Shown in pieces: positions 36,416-46,359 of a stretch of 64,000 bases of DNA. The stretch is from an uncultured Bryobacterales bacterium (GTDB taxonomy: Bacteria > Acidobacteriota > Terriglobia > Bryobacterales > UBA6623), in NCBI GenBank assembly GCA_951813065.1, contig CATOTH010000005.1, forward strand, positions 62,001 to 126,000, read 5' to 3'. The stretch's first letter is position 1. Each line of letters begins with the position of its first letter. A model generated the notes under the pieces. That model was not told the origin of the DNA and searched no databases. It saw nothing but the letters and a program-made list of their open reading frames with translations. Position numbers and translations under genes: made by a program.

Positions 36416-37668
36416 AACAACGCCCACCGCCCGGTCGTGAGGTCCGCCTAATCACCATTGCCGTCCGGGCCTTGAGGTGCCATCGCCGAGTCCGAATAGG
36501 AACTGGCGGCAGTATCGGCGGTACTTTCCGATAGGCCCGTCGGCTCGGCACAGCCGGGTTGGGGACCGGTAGCGCTTCCTCTCCCCAATGACCACGTCCT
36601 GCCGGACGAACCCTTTCTTGTGGCAAACTCACCCGGTCGGGGCTGCGCATCTGTCACCCACGCAGTCCCCCTCCGCATTTGTCGGCCGATGAGTAGTTCA
36701 GTATACATGTATGCATCCGCGTTCACCCGCCCTCGCCGCCCGTACCCAGACGCTCGAGACCACAACGCCAGTGCCCGCCGCACCTGCGCAAGGCCACGAA
36801 GCGGTCCCGGTATCCCCCGCATTCGGACGGGACGGAACTCCCGCGAGCACGGCCGTCGCGGACCCGGAGCACGAGCACTGGGCGCAGGGCCTTGCGGGGA
36901 GCGTCCGCGCCACTTCCTCGAGCGTGGCGACGCGCGGAGCGAACCGGGCTGACCGGCGAAGTGAGCCAGTGCGAGGACTGCGGTGTCGTGCTTGCAGGAG
37001 TTGCACTGCAGGGGCTTGCGGGAATTGGGCTGGCCGTGGCTGGTGGAGGTGCGGGCACGACAGATTTCCCGTTGCGTCCAGTGTGGGTTCCAGATGGCTA
37101 CGGCGCATTGCTGCTCGCTTCCGAAGATTGGCAGCGATACTGTGAAGCTGGTGCCCGCCTTCAACCCAACTTCGCCGTATTGGACCCTATAAACTTTTCT
37201 AAATCAGATAGTTGCAGACTCAGTGATCGCGATTGGGAATGCGTTCGGCGAATTGCCTCACGACGCGGGAGGCTGGTATTTCACACGGCGATCTTCAATA
37301 GTTCCAAAGCTCAACACTCCCCTTAGCGATTGGCTGCAGGACCTGAGAATCCGTCTACGGAGCGAACTGAGGCCTTCTTAGGGATGATGCCGGATCCTGG
37401 GGGGATTTCGGATTGACATAGCACGGATGGAACAGAGGTATCGACCGCGGCCAGATGTGGGCATTAAGGCCCCGGGTGATGAGACAGGCGCAGCCCGGGT
37501 GGCTTGCGGTCCCTGAGACTGGCCGCTAGAGACTGGGAATTGGCGGTGGCGGGAGCACCGGTGATTGCAGTGCCGAATCGAATTCCATGGCCATGAAGTG
37601 GCACGGCCAGATGGCCTCAATGGTTCGCGAAGACGGAGCGCCAGAGTGCTGCTAGTATCAAACCAAGG
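36416..37668. other. 1.25-kb region without a supported gene
   Basis: Open frames on both strands (the longest about 238 codons on the minus strand) have Arg/Pro/Ala-rich composition typical of shadows in GC-rich non-coding DNA and no family motif. A plus-strand stretch at 37090-37200 reading EDWQRYCEAGARLQ might be a gene relic. No terminator was identified for the upstream operon. Confidence 0.5.
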
Positions 37669-38319
37669 ATGGTTTCCAGGTTAATTCGAACGGTCCTTGC
37701 CGCTCTGGCAATCACAATCATCTCAACGGCAGTGCCGGGCGCCCGCGCCGACGAATTCTCCAAGCAGGAGATCATTTCGAAGATCCTTGATGTAACGCAA
37801 AGGGAAAGAGTGGTCGATCAGCTATATGGGGCGGTGGCCGAACGGATCGTCAGCCAGGTCAAGACCCGGCACCCGGAAGCGGATAAAGAGATGGAATCGC
37901 GTTTCCTCGAAATTGCACAAGAGGGTCTCGCGGATCTCAAGACTGACGTACGACGCTTGGACTTGCGGATTTGGGCCAAGCACTACACCGAGCAGGAACT
38001 CGGGGAGATGCTCGCCTTTGTCGAGTCCGACACAGGACGAAAGTCAATGGAGATGGGGCTTGGGCCAGCGCAGGGCACTGTGGGGTGGGGTAGGCCGGAC
38101 ACAGGGGAGTCTGGTCCTTGGGTCGAGAGACATTTCTACGAATACTTCACCGAGGAAGAGTTTGCGGAGTTGTCCGCGTTCCTTGAGTCCCACACAGGGC
38201 GCAAGGCCATTGAGACCGCGCCCATCCTGGCGCAGGAATTCGGGGCTTGGATCCAGCAGGAGATTGGGAAGTCGACTCCCCGGATCGAAGCCAGGATCAG
38301 GGCTCTACTCGCGGAATAG
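37669..38319 (+). CDS. Exported DUF2059-type protein with duplicated core motif
   Basis: The 216-residue protein has a signal peptide (VLAALAITIISTAVPGARAD) and a helical body with the DUF2059 signature twice: KHYTEQELGEMLAFVESDTG then RKSME, and EYFTEEEFAELSAFLESHTG then RKAIE. Normal members have one. DUF2059 proteins are periplasmic or secreted and of unknown role. It resembles the protein at 58449, and a signal-peptide stub at 43041 is a third relative, so the family tracks the duplicated blocks of this locus. Confidence 0.82.
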   Translation: MVSRLIRTVLAALAITIISTAVPGARADEFSKQEIISKILDVTQRERVVDQLYGAVAERIVSQVKTRHPEADKEMESRFLEIAQEGLADLKTDVRRLDLRIWAKHYTEQELGEMLAFVESDTGRKSMEMGLGPAQGTVGWGRPDTGESGPWVERHFYEYFTEEEFAELSAFLESHTGRKAIETAPILAQEFGAWIQQEIGKSTPRIEARIRALLAE

Positions 38320-38826
38320 ACCGGTTGGGATCCCTTGGCAGGGGTGCGTGAACGGCGTTTCCGGGCGTCGTTCCCCAATACCTCGAACATTGATTGGCGC
38401 CAGAGGCCGCGCGAAAGTCCCGGCGGACTCCGTCGTCGGCGCGATACACGAAAAGCACCGTCCCGCGAATCGTGATCGCTGAGGTTCTCAGGCAATCTGT
38501 TGTTCGCTTGGAAGTACCGCGGAGCACAAGCGGCGTGACCCACTGCCTTGTCACCATCATGCGCGCACCTGCCTTCCCCGTCGCGAGACAAGCACTAGAG
38601 TGACACGGCTGGCTTCTTGCGGCGGGCACTAGCGGGTATTGGTCACCACACCGCGCGAGTCACAAGGGGACGCCTTCGGCCTGTGACGGCATGGGCAAAC
38701 GGACGAGATCGAGTGATCAAGAGCGGTTTGACGGATGGTCGGCAGGGTTAGGATTCGATGATGGAACGCAACCACCGCCTCGCACCGCCCGGTCCCGCTC
38801 GTACAGCACGGCAGGCGTGAATCACA
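38320..38826. other. Upstream region of exported helical-repeat protein A
   Basis: No gene. Bases 38725-38765 (CGGTTTGACGGATGGTCGGC, then GATTCGATGATGGA) align with 44365-44410 upstream of the paralogue at 44473, so the regulatory region was duplicated along with the gene. No consensus promoter could be fixed. Confidence 0.5.
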
Positions 38827-40722
38827 ATGCACAGCCTGCGTAGAGGTCCGATTTCACTTGCAGCGGTCATTCTCACTGGGGGCCTGCACCTGAACGGGCA
38901 AGAGCAACCCTCAGTGGAGCCAGACAGGGAGTACACCGAGGGCCAGACACAGGCGATTGATCGCGTTGATGAGCTGTCGGAACTCTTGTTGGGTATGCCC
39001 TGGACCCCGGCAGTGGTCAGTACTCTGTCACGGCTGGGAAACGTCTCCTGCCGGCACGACAAGAAACTCGGCATTCGGGTATTCGAGAAGGCGTATGCCG
39101 TTTCCGCTGGCATAGACTTCGACCTTAACGAGGAGTCCTCCGTCCTTCTGCTGTCGACACTTATGTCGAGAGCGTCGAACTGTCATCCCGAGTTCGGGGT
39201 CAGGTCCCCGACCGGTCGCGAGGACTTGCCAAGACTTCAGCCTCGGGCACGCCTCAGCACCACTTGGGACGCCGTGAGGACAAACCCTGCTGCGGCTGCC
39301 GGCTTCGCATACGATGTCGCGGAAGCGTTCTCCGACCTGGACACCTGGGGACAGCGCAGCTTTGTCTCGGCACTCACCAGCCTGAGGCAACCCCGGCCAG
39401 CAGAAGCTGACGCCGTGTTTCAATACGCTCTAGGGAAGGTCGCATCATCGGGGTCGGTCGCAGAGCTCTTCGCGCTCGGAAACTACGTCTTTGGCCCGCG
39501 GGAGACGAAACCAGGTTTCGATGTCATCGCAGTGACGCCGCTGGCAGAGGGCACCATTTTTGGCTTCGCGGGAACCCGACCAGGAGTCCCCGAGGAACTG
39601 GCGAGCCTCTACATCACGTCGTCAAGTACAGCCCTTGCCCGCCTAGGAGCCCTGGAACAAGAAGACATCCTAGCTTTCGGGTTAACGAAGCAACTGGAGT
39701 CCTTGGCGAAATCGCACGCTCCCCATCAGGTGCCGACCCTTGCGAGCCTCTTGGCCGATCAACAGGCAAGACTGGACCAAGCCCAGAGCCTGTCCGCAGG
39801 AGCGGAACGCGTTCGTCGGTCGTTGTCCGGCAAGCCATTGGCCAGACTTGAGGAGCAGATTGACTCAGCTCCCGATGAGCCCACCAATGCCCGGCTCCGA
39901 TTCCATCTGGCGTACGTCAAGATTAGCAATGGCCACCTGGAAGAGGCGCGTAGGGTAGTGGCGGAGCTGGAGGACGAGATCCGGCCGCCATTGCTCGATA
40001 TCATTGCCCTGAAGGAAGTCCAGCAAGCGATCGGCGAGGGCGATCTGGAGGCAGCCCGTCTCGGACTCTCTACGCTGAACGACAAGCTCCACCTGGTCCT
40101 GGCGGCCCTCAGCCTCGCCTCGGCCCACTGGAACCTGTCGGACGAGTCCGGCAATCGCCGCGAGAAGGACTCGCAGGCTGCGGCCGATGCTATCCAGCTG
40201 GCGGGCAGCGCGACGGCACAGATCCCTGACGACATTCGTCCGAAGATCCGAGTGGGGATTGCGGAAACCCTGGCACGTACAGAGCGATTCGGAGAATCGC
40301 TCGCGGCACTCGAACTCGCGGTGCAGGAATTCAACACAGCTCAGCAAGCCGAGAAAAACCGCGACGAACCGCTTTCGGTCAGCGTATACGACACTGGTGC
40401 TGTGTACGCGACGGTTACTCGTGACAATTCGCCCAGGCAATTCCACCTCCTACCGCGACGGGAGCAGATTGCGAACTTTCCCGGTGCCGTCCTTCGACTC
40501 TCGGAATCCCCGGAGCCAGAGCTTGACCGCTTGGAAGGGATCGTAACGCGGGTCGTCAATCGGCGATTGCGGACAAGCGGACTTCTAGCCATCGCTGAGG
40601 GTACCCTCGCCGGGGCGTTTCGCCCAGCGAATGAACCGTTGACGGAGCCGGCGAACAGCGACGAACCGGACAAGCAGACGCCAGGCTCGTCCTCAGCGGA
40701 CGATCAAGAAGCGCCCGACTAG
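38827..40722 (+). CDS. Exported helical-repeat protein of unknown function (paralogue A)
   Basis: The 631-residue protein has a signal peptide (ISLAAVILTGGLHLNGQE) followed by a long all-helical body, DEPTNARLRFHLAYVKISNG, EEARRVVAELEDEIR and GDLEAARLGLSTLNDK, that looks like degenerate TPR-type repeats. A C-terminal beta-rich tail and acidic end (PDKQTPGSSSADDQEAPD) follow. The paralogue at 44473 is similar over its entire length. No characterised family is recognised. It lies downstream of a DUF2059 gene inside the sterol/efflux locus, which suggests a periplasmic or secreted accessory role, but that is inference from position only. Confidence 0.88.
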   Translation: MHSLRRGPISLAAVILTGGLHLNGQEQPSVEPDREYTEGQTQAIDRVDELSELLLGMPWTPAVVSTLSRLGNVSCRHDKKLGIRVFEKAYAVSAGIDFDLNEESSVLLLSTLMSRASNCHPEFGVRSPTGREDLPRLQPRARLSTTWDAVRTNPAAAAGFAYDVAEAFSDLDTWGQRSFVSALTSLRQPRPAEADAVFQYALGKVASSGSVAELFALGNYVFGPRETKPGFDVIAVTPLAEGTIFGFAGTRPGVPEELASLYITSSSTALARLGALEQEDILAFGLTKQLESLAKSHAPHQVPTLASLLADQQARLDQAQSLSAGAERVRRSLSGKPLARLEEQIDSAPDEPTNARLRFHLAYVKISNGHLEEARRVVAELEDEIRPPLLDIIALKEVQQAIGEGDLEAARLGLSTLNDKLHLVLAALSLASAHWNLSDESGNRREKDSQAAADAIQLAGSATAQIPDDIRPKIRVGIAETLARTERFGESLAALELAVQEFNTAQQAEKNRDEPLSVSVYDTGAVYATVTRDNSPRQFHLLPRREQIANFPGAVLRLSESPEPELDRLEGIVTRVVNRRLRTSGLLAIAEGTLAGAFRPANEPLTEPANSDEPDKQTPGSSSADDQEAPD

Positions 40723-41190
40723 TGGGGCGGTTGCCGCTTCTGACGGTATTGGGTTCAGACGATTCCGGCGTATCTCAATCTCGGGCCTGCAATCGGCTCG
40801 AGGCGTGACGCCTGCAGCCAAACGGTTCCCCGCCGAGTGCCAGCCAGGACAATTGGGGATCAACTCGACGGTCTCAATACCAAGTCCCAAAGCCGACTCT
40901 ACCTAGGGACCGGGCGTTTCACCACCGTAACCGAACGTCGCTCCAGGGAGCCCTGGGGCACCACGAAACCGTCCCCGCAAGAGCTTCGGCCCCAAATATG
41001 AGTTGGGCTCAACGTCGTTTGCAATGCCCGTTCCCATGAGCGAGTGCAGCCTGGTGCTCGGGTTGGCACTGGCTATGCTAACCGCACACAACCCCTTCTG
41101 GCGCTTCACGACAATGGGCTGCCGGAATGTCGTTCGATGATGTCGCGGACGATGATAGAGTACGAGCCCTGAGGGGAGCGAAGCGCGACG
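40723..41190. other. Intergenic region between helical-repeat protein A and the FAD enzyme
   Basis: The first 50 bases (GCTTCTGACGGTATTGGGTT) align with bases just after the stop of the paralogue (46370-46400), where the copy reads CTAACGGTATAATGTTGG; the duplicated block thus extends past the gene. The rest shows no gene. The FAD gene promoter should lie at about 41080-41170. Confidence 0.5.
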
Positions 41191-42549
41191 ATGCCGAGAA
41201 GGGTTGCCATTATCGGTGGGGGAGTCTCGGGGCTGGGGGTGGCCTGGGCACTGTACCAGCACGGCGCTCGATTCGATTTTCGACTGTTCGAAGCGCAAGC
41301 TCAGGTCGGGGGTAATGCCGTCACCGCCGATATGCCGCAAGCGGATGGAACCTCGATTCCGTTTGATATTTCCGTCACCGCGTGCATTCCCTCCGTTTAC
41401 CATCACATCCTTCTGATCATGCAGCAACACGGTATCGAGTTGGTCGATACCAGGTTCAGTTACAGCGTGAAGTATCGCGGCGGCGTCTACGCTCATGACT
41501 TTGACTCCGACATCAGAAGGCAGTTGCAACCGGAAATCGAGAGATTCCAGAAGGTCCTGAGACATCTAAAGCGGTTCGGCCGGCTCACCAGATCCAGGTC
41601 CAGACTGCTCAGTGCGCTCAACCCGTTCAACTACGTCAGTATGGGGACGGTTCTAAACTTGGGCAGGTTCTCCGGGGATTTCAGATACAAGATCCTGAAG
41701 CCCATGTTCGTCAACTTCCTGATGGCCACGAACGTGTTCGACATGCCCGCGTCCCTGTTTGCTCGGTATCTGGAGTTCTTTGACATCGAAACCGCAACGC
41801 CGATGCAAACCTGGGACCGTGGAACGCGGCGTATCTACGAAAGCCTTTCGGCTCCCTTCCGGGACAAGATCTACCTTGAGCGACCGGTTCGAAAAGTGTA
41901 TCGACGTCGCTCGGAAGTGGTCGTGGAGGACGAAGACGGAAGGACAGAGACGTTTGATGACGTCGTCTTCTCGTGCAACGCGAATCAAACGCTAATGATT
42001 CTGGACAAACCGACATTCCTGGAGGGCTTTCTTCTCTCGTCGATACGTTACGAGAGTGAACTGCACAACCATACGGTCGTTCACTCGGACGGCTCGATTC
42101 TTCCGGACAGCGATGTCAAGCCACTCGCCACCCGAAGCAACCATATCGAGCAGTACGGTGTGCGACCTGATAATTATGAAATCACCTATATCATGCACAA
42201 CCAGCAGCCTTGGGCGAGTCGATCGGACAAGCCATGCCTGGTGACCTACAACCCGATCAGCTGCATCGATGAAGGCAAGATCATCAAGAAGTGGTGGTTT
42301 CAGCACATCGTGCACGATGTGCCTCACGTGGCCTTTCTGGTCCATTTGTTTCGCTTCGTTCAGGGCAAGAGGCGAACTTGGCACTGTGGCGCCCATACTC
42401 TGATCAACAGCCAGGAGACCTGTTTCGTTTCCGGCCTCGTTACGGCGCGACAGATCGGAGCGGACTATCCATTTCAGGATTCTGAAGCAAGGAAGTGGTT
42501 TAATTTCTACGGGCGCATGATGTACGGTTGGCGCTTCAGAAAGGCGTAG
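41191..42549 (+). CDS. FAD-dependent oxidoreductase (COG2907-type, amine-oxidase-like fold)
   Basis: The 452-residue flavoprotein starts with the dinucleotide-binding motif RVAIIGGGVSGLGVAWAL. FRLFEAQAQVGGNA follows, then the FAD-fold closing region (DDVVFSCNANQTLMIL) and the C-terminal WHCGAHTLINSQETCFVSGL motif typical of COG2907 proteins. That family is often encoded beside cyclopropane-fatty-acid-synthase-like SAM methyltransferases that alkylate double bonds. The presence of an SMT, which also alkylates a double bond, suggests that it reduces or isomerises the methylated product, for example a 24(28)-methylene group; this is inference. It has its own promoter region and no overlap with neighbours. 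Confidence 0.85.
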   Translation: MPRRVAIIGGGVSGLGVAWALYQHGARFDFRLFEAQAQVGGNAVTADMPQADGTSIPFDISVTACIPSVYHHILLIMQQHGIELVDTRFSYSVKYRGGVYAHDFDSDIRRQLQPEIERFQKVLRHLKRFGRLTRSRSRLLSALNPFNYVSMGTVLNLGRFSGDFRYKILKPMFVNFLMATNVFDMPASLFARYLEFFDIETATPMQTWDRGTRRIYESLSAPFRDKIYLERPVRKVYRRRSEVVVEDEDGRTETFDDVVFSCNANQTLMILDKPTFLEGFLLSSIRYESELHNHTVVHSDGSILPDSDVKPLATRSNHIEQYGVRPDNYEITYIMHNQQPWASRSDKPCLVTYNPISCIDEGKIIKKWWFQHIVHDVPHVAFLVHLFRFVQGKRRTWHCGAHTLINSQETCFVSGLVTARQIGADYPFQDSEARKWFNFYGRMMYGWRFRKA

Positions 42550-43040
42550 ACGAGGGCTTGCCCGGCGCGGCGGGGGCAGGTCCTGCAGGCGCAGCCTGCC
42601 GGTCTTCGCGTCCGTGCAGACCGCGCGGGAGCAAGAGAGAAACAAACCCCGGCCCATTCGGTGCGCCTGGCTGATCAGCCAGCACGTCATTAAGCGTGAC
42701 AGCTTCACCAGCGTGGACGATTTGGTCGTTTGCGTTCACGCGCCCATGCTGGGGTGCAACCGGGACGCAAGTCCATTCGTGTGGGTCGCGACTGCGCGGT
42801 CCGTCCTCGACAAGATCGAAAGGTTATCCACACGGGTTTCCGACTCGGGACACTGGTTGCGAACAACTGTTGGAGGGAATCCGGGTTCGACAGATCCCCA
42901 TCCATGCCTCACCATGGGACACAGGTATCCCTTGTGGCTCGTCCAATGCCCTCCGGACTCAGTGATTCGCCCAGACCATTGCCGGATCGGTCCTGCCGGC
43001 GAGCCAAAGTTGTGTTTGTATCAGTCTTGACGAGGATTCA
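42550..43040. other. Intergenic region after the FAD enzyme
   Basis: About 490 bases, no supported gene. Frames with arginine-rich translation are treated as shadows. Confidence 0.45.
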
Positions 43041-43166
43041 ATGTCAATTCGAATGATTCTTGCCGCTCTGGCAATCGCTCTCATCGTAGTCGCCATCGTG
43101 GCGACCCTGGCCATTCGGTCATCGGCCCGGAGCCAGAACGGCGCCGGCCGGCCCGCAACGGATTGA
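43041..43166 (+). pseudogene. Signal-peptide stub related to the DUF2059 genes
   Basis: A 41-codon frame, MSIRMILAALAIALIVVAIV onward to TGA at 43166. Its first 30 bases match the beginnings of the DUF2059 genes at 58449 (ATGTCAATTCGAAT) and 37669 (CTTGCCGCTCTGGCAATC), but the DUF2059 body is absent. It may be a truncated third copy or, less likely, a small membrane protein. Confidence 0.5.
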
Positions 43167-43374
43167 TCGCGAACAGCGCACGCCCTGTTTCCGGACTACC
43201 GCGCGCCGCCCAACCTCGACGAGCCAGCGCAGATGGAGCCTTCTGACCGGGCGCTGCGGCAAGCATGGGACAGATCTCGAGCCCTCTCCGCTGGATGCCC
43301 TCCAGGGTTGCCAGAACCCTCTCTGTCGCAAACACTGAAGCCCGATCGCCCCCAGCACAACTCCCACGAAGCGC

Positions 43375-43565
43375 ATGGGCGTCTCCTGCATCCTCCGGCG
43401 GTGGTGATTGCAGTGGCGGTCGTCACGGGCGTTGAGTGCCGTGCTAGACGACGATGACTCTCGCCAGCCAAGCAGTGCGTTCTCCGCGCAGACGGCCGGC
43501 AAAGTTGGGTTGAGTTGAGCAAGTTTGGCGGCCGATGACGATCGGGGTACCGTTCGAAGAGCCGT
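43375..43565. repeat. Degenerate copy of the upstream region of helical-repeat protein B
   Basis: About 190 bases align with 44235-44420: TCCTCCGGC, GGGCGTTGAG, then AAAGTTGGGTTGAGTTGAGC, AAGTTTGGCGG and GGGTACCGTTCGA. It precedes no helical-repeat gene; the cupin gene at 43708 follows instead. It therefore looks like a leftover promoter from a further duplication whose gene was lost or replaced. Confidence 0.6.
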
Positions 43566-43707
43566 CCATTGCTGCTTGTGCTCTTAGCTGCTCAATCGAG
43601 TCGTCATTCCAGCTTCCACCGCTCGGTCCGCAGACTCCCTGCTAGGGTCGGAGAGCATTTCGTGGTTGGGCTATAGTGGGCCATTACGAGCTTGGGAGGG
43701 CACAGCA

Positions 43708-44136
43708 ATGCAAGACCGCAGATTCTTCTTTGCGATGGCATCGGCCGCCGTGGGGGCGACGATGGCGCCCGGCGGCACGCCGGGCGCCCAAGCCGCGATC
43801 GGTGCCGCTGTGAAGACGGGCGGCAAGGCAGAGAAGCTTGAGCACCCTTTCGGTGTACAGCACATCTACTACCAGGGGCCGACCAACGAACTGAGCGTGT
43901 TTGAAGGGGGCAGCCTACGGCTGAAGCCCGGAATGGAACCGCACCCTCCCCACAAGCACCCGGAAGAGGAGATCATGCTTGTGACAGAGGGCGGCGGAGA
44001 GATTTACGTGCAGGGCGAGGTGACCCAGGTCGGCCCCGGATCGATGATGTATACCAACGCCAATGAACTCCACGGCATCAAGTGCATCGGAGCCGAACCG
44101 CTGCTGTTCTATTACTTCAAGTGGCTGAAGTCCTGA
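43708..44136 (+). CDS. Small exported cupin-domain protein
   Basis: The 142-residue protein starts at ATG 43708 with GGGAGGG ten bases upstream; a longer frame from 43666 lacks a ribosome site. A short N-terminal export-like segment (RRFFFAMASAAVGATMAPGG) precedes a cupin barrel. The metal-binding pattern is PHPPHKHPEEEIMLVTEG, with the second-motif His in NANELHGIK. Single-domain cupins may be dioxygenases, isomerases or binding proteins; nothing specifies the substrate here. It sits between two copies of a duplicated intergenic repeat. Confidence 0.8.
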   Translation: MQDRRFFFAMASAAVGATMAPGGTPGAQAAIGAAVKTGGKAEKLEHPFGVQHIYYQGPTNELSVFEGGSLRLKPGMEPHPPHKHPEEEIMLVTEGGGEIYVQGEVTQVGPGSMMYTNANELHGIKCIGAEPLLFYYFKWLKS

Positions 44137-44234
44137 AGGCGGCGCTCCACTTGTCGATTCGAAGGCATCCGGGCGATGGCCGAGGCGCAGAGTGCAGATC
44201 GCAAGGTTGACTCGAGGGGCGAGAAGCCCGGAAA

Positions 44235-44420
44235 CCTCTTGCGTCCTCCGGCAACGATTGTAGTGGAGGATGACTCGGGCGTTGAGATCCGTGCGAGATG
44301 GCATTGACTTTCGGGAAGCGCTCAAGCGGCGCGCGGCCAGCCGGAGAAAGTTGGGTTAAGCTGAGCAAGTTTGGCGAATGGTCACCATAAGGGTACGGTT
44401 CGATCATTGACGGCTGGCTC
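44235..44420. repeat. Upstream region of helical-repeat protein B, duplicated at 43375
   Basis: The partner of the repeat at 43375-43565, including AAAGTTGGGTTAAGCTGAGC followed by AAGTTTGGCG. It continues with ATGGTCACCATAAGGGTACG, which also resembles the upstream of paralogue A. It probably contains the promoter of the gene at 44473. Confidence 0.6.
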
Positions 44421-44472
44421 GGCCGCCCGGCACCCGATCCCGTCTATCCGGAACTGCTGGACACGCCTCGGA

Positions 44473-46359
44473 ATGCGCCGGCTGCGCCCATGTTCTCTCG
44501 TACTGGCGGCGGCCCTCTTCGCCGGAGGCGTGCACCTGAACGGGCAGGAGCAGCAGGCGGATCCCCCTGAGCGGGAATACACCGACAACCAGGCAGAGGC
44601 AATCGATCGGGTTGATCAGCTCTCGGAGCGTCTTTGGGGCATGCCTTGGAATGGTGGCGTTGTCAATGCCCTGTCACGGCTGGGGACGGCAGCCTGTCAG
44701 CATGACAAGGACCTTGGCATTCGGGTTTTCGAGAAGGCCTATTGGGTCGCCGCGGGCATCGACTTCGACTTGAACGAGGAGTCCTCGATTCTGGTCTTGT
44801 CCAGTCTTGCGCAAGCAGCATCGAGATGTCATCCCGAATTCAGGCTCAGGTCACCGACTGGCCGCGGAGACCTGCCAAAACCAAGGGTTTGGACCAGCCT
44901 CAGGGCCACGCTGACTGCCGCGAAGACAAACCCTGCCGCGGCTCTCGGCTTCGCACAGGATCTCGCGGAGACCTTCTCCGACTTGGACAACTTTGGACAA
45001 CTCGGCCTTGTCTCCACCCTCACAAAGCTGCGGCAGCAGCGGCCAAATGAGGCTGACGCCGTGTTTCTACACGCGCTGCTGAATGTCACGACGTCGGTGT
45101 CCGTCCCAGGTCTCTTCACTCTCCGAAGCTACGTCTTTGGCCCCCTGGGGGTGGAACCAGGCTCCGATGCCGTCGGGGTGACGCCCGTCCTGTCCGAGGG
45201 CGACGTGTACGGTATCTCGGAGACCAGACCGGGAATTCCGAGCGAACTGGTAAGCCTCTACCTCGCATCCTCAAGCGAGATTCTTGCCCGCGAGGCAGCG
45301 CTGCCTCGCGATCGTCTCCTGGCATTCGGGTTGACGAAGCAACTTGCGTTGTGGTCGGACTCGCACGCTCCAAACCAGGCCCCGACTTTTGCGAGCCTCT
45401 TGGGCGCTCAGCGTGCAGCGTTGGACCAAGATCAGCGCCTGCCGGTGCTGAAAGCAAGGGGTCAGTCCCCTTCCGGCAATCCCGCGATCGGACTCGAAGA
45501 GGAGATTGAGTTGGCACCCGACGAGCCGACAAAGGCCAAGCTGCGATTCAACCTGGCGTCCGCCAGGCTTCAAGAAGGGGACTTGGAAGGGGCGCGTGAA
45601 ATCGTGGCGGATCTGGAGGACGAGATCCGTCGGCCGTTGCTCGAAATCATTGCCCTGGAGGAAATCAGAAAAGCGATCACTGAGGGTGATCTGGAGGCAG
45701 CCCGTCTAGGACTCTCGACGTTGAGTAACAATCTCCACCTGGTTCTGGCGGCTCTGGGCCTGTCGTCTGCCCATTGGGACCTCTCTGAGGGGTCCGGCGA
45801 CCGACATGGGCAGGCTGCGCTCGAGGCAATTCATCTCGCCAATAGCGTGACAGCTCAGCTCCCCGAACACATTCGTCCAAATCTTCGCCTGGCGATCGCG
45901 GGAGGCTTGGCACTAACCGAGCAATTTGAAGGATCGATGGCGGCACTCGAACTCGCTGTACAGGAATTCAACACAGCTCGGGAACGTGAGACGCGGCCCG
46001 ATGGCGCTCTTTCCGTCAGCGTGTCCGTTTCAGGTACTGTGCTGGCGACGATCACTCGTGGCGAACGGTCCAAGGTCTTCAGCCTTCTGTCGTCACGGGA
46101 GAGGATCACGAACTTCCCTGGTGTAGTCTTTCAACTCTCGACCGCACCGGAGCCAGACTTCGACCGCCTGGAAGGGATCGTGACAGGGACCGTCGATCCT
46201 CGCTTGCGGACAGGCGGCCTGGTGGCAATCGCCGAGGGGGCCCTCGCAACCGCGTTTCGTCCGGGACAGGAACCGCCGAGGGAGTTGAAAGACCAAGACA
46301 GACCGTCCGATGCTGCGCCGAGGTTGCCTTCAATCGACGATCAAGAACTGCCCGACTAG
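44473..46359 (+). CDS. Exported helical-repeat protein of unknown function (paralogue B)
   Basis: A 628-residue paralogue of the protein at 38827, collinear throughout: signal peptide LVLAAALFAGGVHLNGQEQQ, REYTDNQAEAIDRVDQLSER, GIDFDLNEESSILVLSSLAQ, DEPTKAKLRFNLASARLQEG, ESMAALELAVQEFNTARE-like blocks and the acidic end IDDQELPD. ATG at 44473 aligns with the start of paralogue A; the open frame 34 codons longer has no counterpart there. It lies directly upstream of the intact RND adaptor and could be part of the same block. Both copies are intact, in contrast to the pump parts. Confidence 0.88.
   Translation: MRRLRPCSLVLAAALFAGGVHLNGQEQQADPPEREYTDNQAEAIDRVDQLSERLWGMPWNGGVVNALSRLGTAACQHDKDLGIRVFEKAYWVAAGIDFDLNEESSILVLSSLAQAASRCHPEFRLRSPTGRGDLPKPRVWTSLRATLTAAKTNPAAALGFAQDLAETFSDLDNFGQLGLVSTLTKLRQQRPNEADAVFLHALLNVTTSVSVPGLFTLRSYVFGPLGVEPGSDAVGVTPVLSEGDVYGISETRPGIPSELVSLYLASSSEILAREAALPRDRLLAFGLTKQLALWSDSHAPNQAPTFASLLGAQRAALDQDQRLPVLKARGQSPSGNPAIGLEEEIELAPDEPTKAKLRFNLASARLQEGDLEGAREIVADLEDEIRRPLLEIIALEEIRKAITEGDLEAARLGLSTLSNNLHLVLAALGLSSAHWDLSEGSGDRHGQAALEAIHLANSVTAQLPEHIRPNLRLAIAGGLALTEQFEGSMAALELAVQEFNTARERETRPDGALSVSVSVSGTVLATITRGERSKVFSLLSSRERITNFPGVVFQLSTAPEPDFDRLEGIVTGTVDPRLRTGGLVAIAEGALATAFRPGQEPPRELKDQDRPSDAAPRLPSIDDQELPD

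Noticed and set aside
36448-37164. A 238-codon minus-strand frame after the SMT
   Set aside because: Composition is that of a GC-rich shadow; no motif, no ribosome site and no family resemblance.
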